Translations under genes and position numbers: made by a program | DNA from: Spisula solida | Taxonomy: Eukaryota > Mollusca > Bivalvia > Venerida > Mactridae | Length of the DNA stretch: 64,000 bases | Assembly: GCA_947247005.1 (NCBI GenBank) | Contig: OX365955.1 | Location: 38,047,822-38,111,821 of the forward strand | Direction: 5' to 3' | In this document: positions 1-12,900 of the stretch, in pieces | How the letters are laid out: every line of letters begins with the position of its first letter | How positions within the stretch are numbered: position 1 is the first letter of the stretch | Notes under the pieces: model-generated | Database searches by the model: none | Seen by the model: the letters and a program-made list of their open reading frames with translations, nothing else | Told to the model about the DNA's origin: nothing

Positions 1-45
1 TGAATATACATGTATACTATATAATACAATAAGAAAGTAAAAAAT

Positions 46-165
46 TAGACAGGGAAGGCAACACTCAACTGAAGCAACCAAGCACAGAAAACATAAAAAC
101 AACACTGACCACAATAACATGGCGCAATGCCCGACACACAACTGAATGAAAAAGAAATACTAAAA
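46..165 (+). repeat. Dispersed repeat family R1 (four copies in the window)
   Basis: A block beginning GACAGGGAAGGCA with GAGCACAGAAAACAT-type repeats and CAATGCCC recurs at 43598-43738 and 46368-46502. It also occurs inverted at about 54560-54670. Copies consist of one or two tandem sub-units. I see no coding capacity and the class is unknown. Confidence 0.6.
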
Positions 166-254
166 CCGTTGAAAGTTTTAGCTGTCAAAATGTCAAAAGA
201 CCTAGTTTCAGCTATTTTAACTTTGGACTGATTTTTAAATATTTATTTTTACAG

Positions 255-947
255 AGAAGCCTAAAGTTGACCTCACCAGCTTGTATGGAGCTAAGGAGGT
301 TCGTGTTAAAGCTGGCGAGCCATTGAAACTAAACCTTGGTATAACTGGTTCCCCCACACCTACTGTGACTTGGACCAAGAATGGAAAACCAGTAGACAGG
401 GTATGTACATATAGAATAGATCTAAAAACTCACTATGAGTCCAATATGTTTCATTCTCATAATACATGAAGTAACGTTTGTACATTATGCGTTGACCATC
501 CTCAGATGTATGTGAATGATAGTGAACTTTAGCACATGACTTTCTTTGTATCTGGGCTATTATAAAGAATACATATTTTCTGTATTTCAGCAGAAAGATG
601 TAAATTTCCATGTTATCAGTGACATATGAGATAAGAATTAAATACTGCTTGTCACAAACTTTTATTAAACTCATTCAGGAAATGTTATTTAAAAAATCCA
701 TCAAAATCAAAAATGCTTTTGAAAACAAACACATTCAATGTATGAAATTTCAGACAAAGCCTTCTGAGGAGAGAAACATGTATGTATAATTCTGTTGTGT
801 TAAACTTATAGGCACAAACATCCAGTAATGATGAAGAGGCTAATATGGAGATACCTAAAGCCGAGAGAGGTGATACTGGCAAATACTTGGTTACCGTGGA
901 GAATGAGAATGGCACAGATACTGCTGAGATTCCAGTCATTGTTCTAG
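255..947 (+). CDS. unc-22: Ig domain 1 (exons 255-400, 812-947)
   Basis: This is an I-set Ig domain split by a phase-0 intron after the strand-C region (W-T-K-N-G-K-P). The second exon carries the E-R-G-D-T-G-K-Y motif of strands E-F. The first exon opens in phase 1 and the second ends in phase 1 at the Ig/Fn3 border. The usual intradomain cysteine before the tryptophan is replaced (L-N-L-G-I), as is common in muscle Ig modules. The intron starting at 948 contains a 39-bp minisatellite. Confidence 0.9.
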
Positions 948-3900
948 GTAATGTTATATCATTGTATCCCTTACCACTGTTGTGGGCAGGGGCATATAGA
1001 TTGGCTCTTGTTACAATTGTGGGGGCAGGGGCATATAGATTGGCTCTTGTTACAATTGTGGGGGCAGGGGCATATAGATTGGCTCTTGTTTCAATTGTGG
1101 AGGCAGGGGCATATAGATTGGCTCTTGTTACAATTGTGGGGGCAGGGGCATATAGATTGGCTCTTGTTACAATTGTGGGGGCAGGGGCATATACTTTTGT
1201 TGCTCATTATTGTCTAAATATGTTTGGCTAAACAGTACTGTCATAAAGAAATATTGGCAAATTTTGTGATTTTGCTCAATTCTTTTTTTTGCTTAATTCG
1301 CATATATTTTTGTCTGGAGTAAATTTTTGCCATAATAGAATTCTAATAAAAAATTCAAAATCGCTAATATTTCTGCATGTTAACTGTCTGAAATTCAAAA
1401 TTCACTAACTTCTTTACCTTGGAAATATTCACTTAATAGTCTTCGTAAATGTAGAAACATAAAATATAATTGAACTACAGTATTGATATACTGTATATAA
1501 ATGACATTCAACCAATGATGCATGTTAATAATGGTTTCAATTGTTCTTACAGACAAACCGGGTGCTCCAGAAGGACCATTAGATGTCAGTGATGTATTTG
1601 CTGACTCATGCAAGTTGGCATGGAAACCACCACTTGAGGATGGCAATGCTCCAATCATGGGTTACGTTGTAGAGAAATGCGAAGAAGGTTCTAACATGTG
1701 GGAGAAGGTTCCCGGTGTCGTTAACGGAGAGTCACACAAAGTACAGGGACTTAAAGAAGGAACCAAGTACAAGTTCCGTGTCCGTGCTGAGAATATGTAT
1801 GGACTTGGTGATCCCTTGGAAACACTCAAACCTGTCCTGGCTAAAAATCCATTTGGTAATTTGATAAACATTTTATATTTAATTTTGTGTAACATTCAGA
1901 TTTTGTTTTATACCAACTGATTTTTTTAATGATAATTGGCATTATTGCATTAAGCAATGTCTTTCAGTTATGTCTGGTACTAGACTCTCAGATTACATTA
2001 ATTTTGATATGGCAATACCATCACAATAGACACAGTAAGCTAAGGTATAGCTTTTACAATCTTTGTATAAAACATAAGATTTTATTATAGCATTTTAATT
2101 AAATCTGCAACATGCAACAGTAAAGTTGAATTTATATCGAAGAAGGTCACATACAATATTAACAGACATTTTACATTTCCTTAGTAATATGATAATGATA
2201 ACCGCTTTATCACACAGTTGGACAAGCCCAGTCTTCCCTGTGAAACCTCAATTTGGACTGTGTATGTTTACCGATATCTCTGTGTTCACATGTCTAGTAT
2301 ATTTGTTACAGATACTCCTGATTCACCTACTGATCTGGAGATGGAATCCTATGACAAGAGAACTTGTAACTTGAAATGGAAGAAACCAGCCCATGACGGA
2401 GGCAATCCTATCTCAGGTTAGTCAAATATACCTTATTTTAATATGTGGGGACCATATATCTGAGTCTTCATTCTCAAAGCTAGGCTTTTATCATATTATT
2501 CTTAGTGCGATAGTGTTAAATGATAAACCATATCTGCATACAAGTCACATAACTGGAGCCAGAAAGTTGAAACTCTGCTGTATTCTTTAGCACTTATTTA
2601 ATATCTAGATCACTGATGCCAGTGTTTGGGACGAAGAACTAACACATTCTTGTGGAAGCAACAAAATTTGCCACATACTTTACTGAAGTTATTACTGACA
2701 TATTTCTCATGTATCAAGGTTACATTGTTGAGAAGAAGGACAAACGAGGAGACTGGAGTCCAGTCAATAGTTTCCCAGTCACCGACACCAAGTTCTCTGT
2801 GATGGGACTACGTGAAGGACAGGAGGTAGAGTTCCGAGTGAAAGCTGTCAATGATGGTGGACCAGGAGCTCCAAGCAAACCAACTGCTCCTCATACAGTC
2901 AGAGACCCAGTCTGTGAGTATACACATCTTGTAGCTTGTAAATAGTAACCATGGATGAATATATTATATTGATGATAGGACCAGAGACTATAGATAACTC
3001 TGTAGTCTCTGATATGACAAAACATGATAACACTGAAGAACGATTTCCAAAAACAATTCATTCATTATTGGACTCATTTAGATTTTTTTATTGTAAACCT
3101 AACATACATCCATAATATATTGTAATTATATACCTTATATGCCCTACCTCTTAAAAAATATACCAGATTTATAAAGCGCCCTTTTCATAGAAACACCCGT
3201 TCAAAGGCACTTTACCAATAGTGTTGCAGCCACAAGGGCACAGGTGCATCCTCTACCAGTGCAGATACATCATGATCTGACCAGAGGGACAGACTGAGAG
3301 AATGCCAAACAATCAATCAGTACATGGCATCTACAGTAGCTGAAATTATATATAATGTCAACAGAAGAATCTTTCCACATTTTTGTTTATAAATACAACA
3401 TGTCTATCAAGAGAAAATCTATCAAACCATGGTATCCTTTGACAGTACTTCATTGTTACATTTCTATGTTATAGTTGAGTGTGGAGCACCAGGCACACCT
3501 ACAGTGGATGACATCACCAAGAAATCCGCCACTATCTCCTGGACTAAACCCAAGAACGATGGAGGAAGCAAGATCCAAGGTTACGTTGTTGAGAAGAAGA
3601 AGCCGGGTGAGGATTGGAATGAATGTATGGAGGTACCAGACTACCAGACATCAGCAACTGTTCCTAACCTCAAGGAAGGTGAAAACTACCAGTTCAGGGT
3701 TCGTGCCATTAACTCACTCGGTCCTGGTGAAGCCAGCAAGCCAACCGATACCATCAAGGCTGAAGACCAGCCATGCACACCTACACTGGACTTGTCTGAT
3801 GTTAGAGACATCAAGGTACATGCTGGACAGGATATTAGAGTCCGGGTACCATTTACTGGTGTTCCTAAACCAACAGCTAAATGGTTCAATGGTGAGGATG

Positions 3901-6900
3901 AGATTGAACATTCTAGAGCTACTACTGTTGTGAGTATACTGTTTATCATAATATACCATGCATGCATTATACTATGACTCTGATCTATATTACAAATCTT
4001 GTAGCCAGTATATATCTCTGGTATATCTCTAGTACATACATCATGATATAAAATCCTCTCCTTACAAATTTTATGTTTAGTATATGGACCACAAAGCCTC
4101 AAATCCTCACATTAAGTAACTCTGTTGCAACACAAGATAAGGGATCTCAGACATTTTTTACTCAATTTTGTGTTTTTTTGTTAAATTCCAATCACCGATT
4201 TTAAACGCTCAAAGAAACTCATTTTTAGATAATATGAGTATTCAATTCATATAGAATTGTGACATTTAAAAAGGGACCCTTTTCTTCTGTTGCATCTGAC
4301 ATACTGTTGATCCTTTCTTGACAGATATTTAGCTCTCCTTCTAGTTTAAGATATTTTGTATACTGTATAGAAAAAATCTAGAATGTTTCAATGTGTCTAT
4401 GTAGATCTTTCAAACCTCCAATGTGGCAATCTTATACAGAACAGTTGATTTATGATCAGTAGAAATGTGAAAACACAAAATGTGAAAAATCGAAAACATT
4501 TGTATCATAAAAACACAATTTACTACCTGTTAAAAATAGTGCTACTGCTTTCAAAAATGTGGAAACTTGAAAGATGTTGAAACCCCAGATAATTCATTAG
4601 TCCATTGAAACATTCAATTAATCACAAATCGACTACTGTACTTGTATTTCCTTATCCTCCTTATAGGAATTCAATAAAAAATGGAGTGAATTGGCCTCAA
4701 ATCAGATTTAATTATTTTGCCTTTCCTCTGTCTATATGGTTTGAAATGTATGGACTAGCTATAAGTGTAGTTGTACATTACCTAGATGTTGTTTTACAGC
4801 TATTTTTGATGGGAGAAATTGTGGACTCACAAAAGGTAACAGGGTGATCATGCCAACAAACTTTACCACGCCTTTGGCCATCTCATTCACCGCTACCACC
4901 GAGCATCCTGACAGCAAACTTTCTGAAAACTCACAATACGATGATTTGTACTAACAAATGTTCTTATGTAATCAGTTCAAATGTTGGGCTCCTTTTATAT
5001 TTTGCCTATTTCTATCTCTTTTGTCCCATGATATTCGGTTAAAAAATATATAGTTTGGTTAAACAGATGTCAGCCTTTTGCCAATTTAAAGATCTGATGC
5101 ATTTCGTCACATTGCAGTCTTTTACCAATCTGAAGGTCTTATGCATTTTGACACAATTCAGCCTTTACCAATCTGAAGGTCTGATGCATTTTGACATGTT
5201 TCAGTCTTTATCAATCTGAAGCTCTAATGCATTTTGACATGTTTCAGTCTTTACCAATCTGAAGGTCTGATGCATTTTGACACGTTTCAGCTTTTACCAA
5301 TCTGAAGGTCTGATGCATTTTGACACGTTTCTGCCTTTACCAATCTGAAGGTCTGATGCATTTTGACATGTTTCAGTCTTTATCAATCTGAAGCTCTGAT
5401 GCATTTTGACACGTTTCAGCCTTTTGCTAATCTGATGGTGCAATGCATTTTGACACAATTTGCCAGTTGGATGATCTGACACGTTACGAAACTTTCAGAG
5501 AGTTTGCTGTTATATCAGAACCATGTATACATTCTTCCATTGATCTTACCATTTAAACTGCATCTACACATTCACCTATTGTGTAAGCACTTAATTGACT
5601 ATTGTCAGTGAACCTACCTTTAATTAATTATGCTCCCAATCTTTGATGAGGGGGTAGTTGCTTTGCACACGTCGGTTAGTTGGTAGCTTGGTTGGTAGAC
5701 CAAACTGTTTCTGCTTAATAACTTGATAAAACTTGGATCTAGAACCCTCAAACTTCACATGAATGTTGGGCAGCCACAGTTGATGACCCCTATTGATTTT
5801 GTGGTCAAAGGTCAAGGGCGACTTGATCTGAATGTGAATTACTAGACCGAATGGTTTCTGATCAATAACTCAAGAATTGTTGAACCTAGGATCTTCAAAC
5901 TTCAGAGGGAGGTTGGTTACCATAAGTACACGTCCCATATTGAATTTTTGGTCTGTAGGTCAAAGGTCATGGGCACTGACCTTAAACATAAATTACTGTT
6001 TGGTTGCTATAGGGGCATACTTGTTTAACAAACATCTCTTGTTATTTAATGAGTTAAAACAAAATAAAACATGCAATTGCCTCAATAATTCAAAAATTTC
6101 AACTAGTGCTTTTGCTATAATTGTTCATTATTAAAAACCGTGTAACACCTAAATGGCTACATCCTATGGAGAAAGGAGAGTTGGGAATTTTAGAAGGAAT
6201 TTTAATTGAATATAATTTGATGGTTTGAAACAGTAATTGGGTTTTTATAAGAAAGTAAAAGGCATGATAAAAAGTGGGAAGAGGAGATGATAGTTTAGGA
6301 ATTTATTTATTCAGTGAACTTCTTACCATCATACTCTCCAATAAGTCTGATAGAGCACAATTGGAAGGGGTGTATAAAGGACAGAGCACAAGTGGAAGGG
6401 GTGTATAAAGGACAGAGCACAATTGGAAGGGGTGTATAAAGAATAGAGCACAGTTTGAAGGGGTGTATAAAGAATAGAGCACAGTTTGAAGGGGTGTATA
6501 AAGGATAGAGCACAAGTGGAAGGGGTGTATAAAGAATAGAGCACAGTTTGAAGGGGTGTATAAAGGATAGAGCACAAGTGGAAGGGGTGTATAAAGGATA
6601 GAGCACAATTGGAAGGGGTGTATAAAGAATAGAGCACAGTTTGAAGGGGTGTATAAAGAATAGAGCACAGTTTGAAGGGGTGTATAAAGGATAGAGCACA
6701 AGTGGAAGGGGTGTATAAAGGATAGAGCACAATTGGAAGGGGTGTATAAAGGATAGGGTGTATAAAGGATAGAGCACAATTTGAGGGGTGTATAACGAAT
6801 AGACCACAGTTTGAAGGAGTGTATAAAGTTGTAATTTGAACTCACAAATCAATACCTTAATTTGAAGTTAATATTTCTTTGTTGACCTTTAAATGCATGC

Positions 6901-9900
6901 GATTCAAACACACATTGCTGCCGCAAGCACTGCCATGTTGCATGGTTTTATACAACACTGATTCTCACTTTCAGTTCCAGGAGATTTAAACAAAGTTATA
7001 AATTTAAATGGTGATATAATGCAAGCATCTATTGTTGGGAACCTTTATAAATGCGATATTAATTGATCTTTTGTCCCCATATGTGTTCTATGTGATGATT
7101 AACGTCCCGCCCCTACCATGATAATGATGGAAGGCATCAAAATATACAGTGTTACCCTTCTCTGTGTTTGTGTGTGTGTTTGTTTGTGGTGTTCTAAAAA
7201 TTGTGTCTGCATTGTATCTCTGATGAACTTGTACAATAACGCTATATTTGCCCATTAAGACATTATGGTGCGCAAAGGTCAAGGCCACATTTAGAGGTCA
7301 AATGGTCTTGTCTATGCTAGAAATTATGTGCTTTCAAAATCACTTGGCTCACATGTTTAGGACATAAATAATATGTGTCGTACACAAGATCGAGGTCTCT
7401 ATGGTTTCACTTATGAGAGAGGGGATGATATTTGCATAATAAATCTTATAAAAAGATTAAATTGTTTGGATTCTCATACATCGATCGAATATATTTATGT
7501 TTTGTTGTCTCTGTGTAAACATGTTCATCAATCGTTATATTGTATGTACTTGACGTGTATGTGTTTTAATGTTCATTCTTTGTCTGATAAATATCATCAT
7601 TGCACTGTTATGATCAGGGGTGGTATTCAATATTGATCTTACTTGATTTAAGGACAACCAAATAGATCCCGCCACTGTTAGTTTCTGAATTTGTAATCAA
7701 TGACGCAGGCGTTATATATTAGGATAATTATGGAGTAACATACAGTGATTATAAATGTATTCATTGATATTTTCAGCTTGAAAAGGATGAAGTCTTCTTG
7801 ACTATAACAAAGTCGACCAGATCTGATACTGGCAGATATAAGCTTCAACTGAGGAATCCATCCGGTGTTGGTGAAGGTCATCTCAATGTTACAGTACTTG
7901 GTATGTATTCCATGTCATGTGACTTGCACTTTGGGTCATGTGATCATGTGATTAGGTCAAGTGATTATTACGCTTTCTCGTGTTGCTTCGTTCTCATTGT
8001 ACTGAAATTAATTTTCTGAGTGCTGAAGTCATTATTGATGATTATAAAACTCTTTTTATCAGAAACTGTTTCAGTATGTATTGTTTCATACAGAAGTTGT
8101 TGTCAATAAAGAAATTAAAAAGATATTAAGATTTTTTATTTGGCAGTTATTCATGTCTTGTTTCAAGATCATACATGAACTTTGCAGCAAATAATAAAAC
8201 ATGTGTTATACTCCGATGTTTGTAGATGCCCCAGGCAAACCTGAAGGACCATTAACAGCGTCCGACATCAAGGGCGAGTCACTCTCATTGTCTTGGAAAC
8301 CACCTAAAGATGATGGCGGTGATAAAGTTACACGATACATCGTTGAGAAGAAGAAGAAGGGTACAGATAAATGGTCGAAGGCTGGAGGCTTCGTCTCCAC
8401 TCCGTCATGTGATGTACGTAATCTGGAACCTGGAGAGGAATACGAGTTCCGTGTTATGGCTGAGAATGCTAACGGCGTCAGTGAACCTCTGGTAACAGAA
8501 GAAGCCATTCTTGCTAAGCTTCCTTATGGTAAGTTCATTATAAGTGATAAATGCAGCAACCTATCAAAGGATCAAGAAACAAAATAAGGTTGATACTATT
8601 CTCAAACTCTATTATCGACCTAAATTTCAGACACTTTTTACAATAAGTCCAAAAATGAATAAACCATAATGTACATCCATTTGGTTTGACGGATGAAATA
8701 TAACTACATTTGTGTCAAGTGTAAGGTTATTATTAAATGTATTTATTGATTATTTTGTCATCTCTAAAAGGCCAGTTAATTTATCTTTTGAAATTTGACT
8801 AATGAAATTTGACTGATGAAGCACCTACCTTTTTAGTGCATTAACTTGACCATACATACTTCTCCCTTATTGTCAGGCTGCTGGTAGGTAGGTATCCAAT
8901 GACCCTTTTGGCGGGTCTGCAAAAAGCTACAAATTATAACTATGACCATTTCAGACAAGCCTGGTGCACCTGGTGTACCTAAATGTAAGACCACATCAGA
9001 GGACAGTATCTCGCTTACCTGGTCACCACCGAAGAAAGATGGAGGTAATCCTATCAGTGGTTACGTTCTTGAGAAGAGGGAGAAGGGAGACCCGAAATGG
9101 ACAAAGTATGTATGAACCCTGATGAAGGCTTAAGTGTTAAGCCGAAACGTCGGTAATAATAAAATGATAAACACCTCCGTTGTTTAGTTGTGTGGTTCCA
9201 CTTACTCCTTTATTTATTGTACTCAAAAGTATGTATTTGACAGAAGTGTAAATTAATAAGCTTGGAAATGAACCAAAGCTTTGCTCTTGCATTTGGTATC
9301 GGGACTATCTGCTATTGGATAAGGTCCAGTAATACGGAGGAATAATGTTGATACTTTTGTTAGATGTAGAACTGAACTTGTTGAGGTAGTCTTTTGGAGA
9401 AATCTGCATGATTTTTGGAATTTCTCTGGAAGAGACACTTCATAAAGGCCTCTTACAGCTTACAAGGAAAGAACCCTGAACGTCACTTATAAAATATCAT
9501 CTCATAACAGTTAAGCTTGCTTCATCATGTTCATGTTTTGATTACTGTATTGACATAGGAACCAGTAATAATTTCACAGATCACAGAATTCGTCGGTATT
9601 TTAATAATAAAAATCTTAAAATAGAGCATCTAGTCCAAAGCTGGACCACAAGATCATGTTAATGTTCCACAAGCTAGACCACAATATCATGTTAATGTTG
9701 TATGTTCCACAAGCTAGACCACAATATCATGTTAATGTTGTATGTTCCACAAGCTAGACCACAATATCATGTTAATGTTGTATGTTCCACAAGCTAGACC
9801 ACAATATCATGTAAATGTTGTATATTCCACAAGCTAGACCACAATATCGTGTAAATGTTGTATATTCCACAAGCTAGACCACAATATCATGTAAATGTTG

Positions 9901-12900
9901 CATATTCCACAAGCTAGACCACAATATCATGTTAATGTTGTATGTTCCACAAGCTAGACCACAATATCATGTTAATCTTGTATGTTCCACAAGCTAGACC
10001 ACAATATCATGTTAATGTTGTATGTTCCACAAGCTGGACCACAATATCATGTAAATGTTTTATGTTCTACAGATGTAGCTATTCCGACATACCAGACAAT
10101 GAGTTTACTGCTAGAGGTCTTACTGATGGCAAGGAGTATGAATTCCGTGTAGCTGCTGTCAATAATGCAGGTGTCGGGGAATTCAGTGAATGTACTCAAC
10201 CAATTAAGGCTCAGCCTCCTCCAGGTGTGTATCAATGTTGTCTCAATAAAGCCTAGGTCCCACTGAGCATTTTTTGTCTCAGTGATCTGGGAGTTCCATC
10301 AACAAGAATGTGTCTGCAAACAGATGAACCTTATTATGCAGAGGATATAAATATACATAATGAGAAGTTCATTTGAGTGTTTATTAAGGCCTAGGTCCCA
10401 CTGAGGAATTCGTCATCGTTGAAGTTCTCCTGATATCTTCAGATACTACCCCATTCATCATGATTCCTTCCTATCTCACAAATTGTCTCATGACTTCCCC
10501 AAAGCTTCCAATTTTGACAGATGACCAACCTTGACATGTTTTTACCAGGATAAGGACCAATTTTGTTCTTTTGCTTTTTGCCTGATGGGTGTACACTAGT
10601 CTGCTGAATGGAACCGCTCTATAATATATTTATGTTTTTGATAAATTAACAGTGACTTGGAAATATGTTTAATGTTGGTTGATTACCCAAATTGTTAAAC
10701 TTCAAGAAACAAAGACAATCTGTGGATCCATTGATGTTGCTCTGTTATGCTCAGGTGATAAAGTCTGTGTGTCATCCTGTATTATATTTGTTTACAGTTG
10801 CACCAAAGGTGAGCTCTGACTTCATTCCAAGAGACATTATCGCCAAGAAGGGCACACCATTCAAAATCAGCATTCCATACAATGGTCGACCTATACCTAC
10901 ATGTGAATGGACAAATGTAAGTAATTTCATTTTTGACTTTTACCTTTTTCTACTATGAATTATAAATTGTCTTTCTTTTGATTAAAAAGAAATGTTTTTT
11001 TAATACCATAATTATTGTTATGTGACCTAATGTTTGGGTAAGAACGCAAGTAGAAATCTGTCAACAAAAAAAAGTTAAAAAATGCCGTAAGTATTTAATT
11101 CTTTGACCAATTTTAACGATATATCCTCGACACTCAAATTTCCTGTATAGCAGTTGATTCTTTTAAGACTACACTTGAAAGAAGCGACCACTCGAGGGTG
11201 CTGTGTTTAGCGAATAAATCTATGTTTTTATACAAGACTTAAATGAACGTCTTCAAGCTATTCCAGTAATGTGTCCAAATTGTCAATACCTCAATGTCAA
11301 AATGATTAATTCCACAATGTATATGTTGTATTACAGAACGGCGGTAAGGTGAGTGAGAGCCAGGTCGTGTTGTGATTAATAATTACACAATTTATATCTT
11401 TTATTACAGAGTGGCAGTAAGGTGAGTGAAGAGCCTGGACGTGTTGTGATTAATAATTACACAATTTATATCTTTTATTACAGAGTGGCAGTAAGGTGAG
11501 TGAAGAGCCTGGACGTGTTGCCTTTGACAACACACTATCAAACCTCATCTTACAGAACAAGAAAGCTGAGAAAGGTGATGCTGGAAAGTATAACCTTGTG
11601 ATGAGAAATGAACTAGGTATGGACAGCATAGCTCTCAATGTTATAGTGGTAGATGCTCCAGGTAAACCAGAGACACCATTTGTTCCCTCCGATATCACTA
11701 GTGATAGCTGCTTGCTCAAATGGAACCCACCAAAGGTATAGTGCAATTCTCTTTCTTACTTCAGTGTAGTTATCATTCATATTTACCTCCCTTTATGGTT
11801 AATTATGTACAGAATTCAAAGTCAATTCTCTGTTGTACTTTAATATTTGGATTTATAATTTTTATTTTTTGTTTTTTGGATTTTAAATTTCAACCTAAAT
11901 TTAAGTCTACTGAGTCATATTGGGACACTGAATGGTTGCCATGGAAACATTTCTTGGGTTAAATATTAATGGTTTCCATGGAAACATAGTTTGTTTAAAA
12001 TCTCTATTGCTGGCAAAGAAACATAATTTTGTGTAAAGTCTCAAGTGTTGCCATGGAAACGAATCAAATTTGCTTTGAGTTGCTATATTTTGTATGGTTT
12101 GTGATATAATGACTGTGTTAAATGTTGTGTTTATGTTTATCAGGAGGATGGTGGTGCTCCAATCTCTAACTATATCGTTGAGAAGAAGGACACTAAGTAT
12201 GGTGATTGGTCTCCATGCAGCAAGTATGTCAGAGGTACTAGCTACGAGGTACTCAACCTTTCTGAAGGTCATGAATACAAGTTCCGTGTTATGGCTGAGA
12301 ATGAACATGGAGTAAGTGAACCACTTGAAATGGACCAGCCTGTCACAGCTCAAAATCCCTGGAGTAAGTTAGTCATACTATTTACATGTATTTATTATGA
12401 TGTTTTTAACAGAATATCCATGTTAACATGCTTGTTGTTACATTATGAACTCCATAGATATTAGCAAGATTACATTGATTGGAATGGTTAAGCTTAAGTT
12501 TATAGTTGGAGGGCCCGGTGCAAAACTATGGTAACTTAATCAATTTATATAGACATGTACCATAGTTATGCACTGTTGTTCTTCAACATTTTCTTGTTAG
12601 ATGTTTTTCAAGAATTAAATAATTCTAATTTAGTTTGGGCAGTTGTGCAACAAGTACTACATGTAACATGAACTTACATCTATATTAATCATTCAAGACA
12701 CCGTATCAGTGAGGGTATCCATATTGTGGTGCATATATTTTCATCGGGACAAAGATCACTCTTATTTTGTTGAAAGGTTTTGTGCTTAATATTCTGATTT
12801 CTCCGTCTGCTCAAGCTGACATCTCTATTTTTCTGCATGTTTTCTTGCAGCTGTTCCCGATGCTCCATCAGGTCTTTCACCTGAAGATGTTGACGCTGAC

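Larger units (their letters stand above)
3930..7776 (+). other. Large intron rich in tandem and dispersed repeats
   Basis: This intron lies within the Ig domain at 3771-7900. It holds a 43-bp minisatellite (5070-5484), a dispersed repeat (5620-6050), a 31-bp minisatellite (6349-6830) and a truncated Harbinger-type MITE (7618-7672). I find no exon in the rest. Confidence 0.8.

Noticed and set aside
845..1231. Plus-strand frame continuing past the Ig exon into Gly-Ala-Tyr-Arg repeats
   Set aside because: It runs through the donor at 948 into a 39-bp intronic minisatellite. The phase-1 splice to 1553 gives the correct Ig-Fn3 order.
3686..4102. Minus-strand 138-codon frame
   Set aside because: It is antisense to the Fn3/Ig exon 3475-3929 and has no features of its own.
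6303..6852. Minus-strand frames of 130-181 codons
   Set aside because: They are produced by the 31-bp minisatellite. All three frames are open and the protein is a simple repeat.
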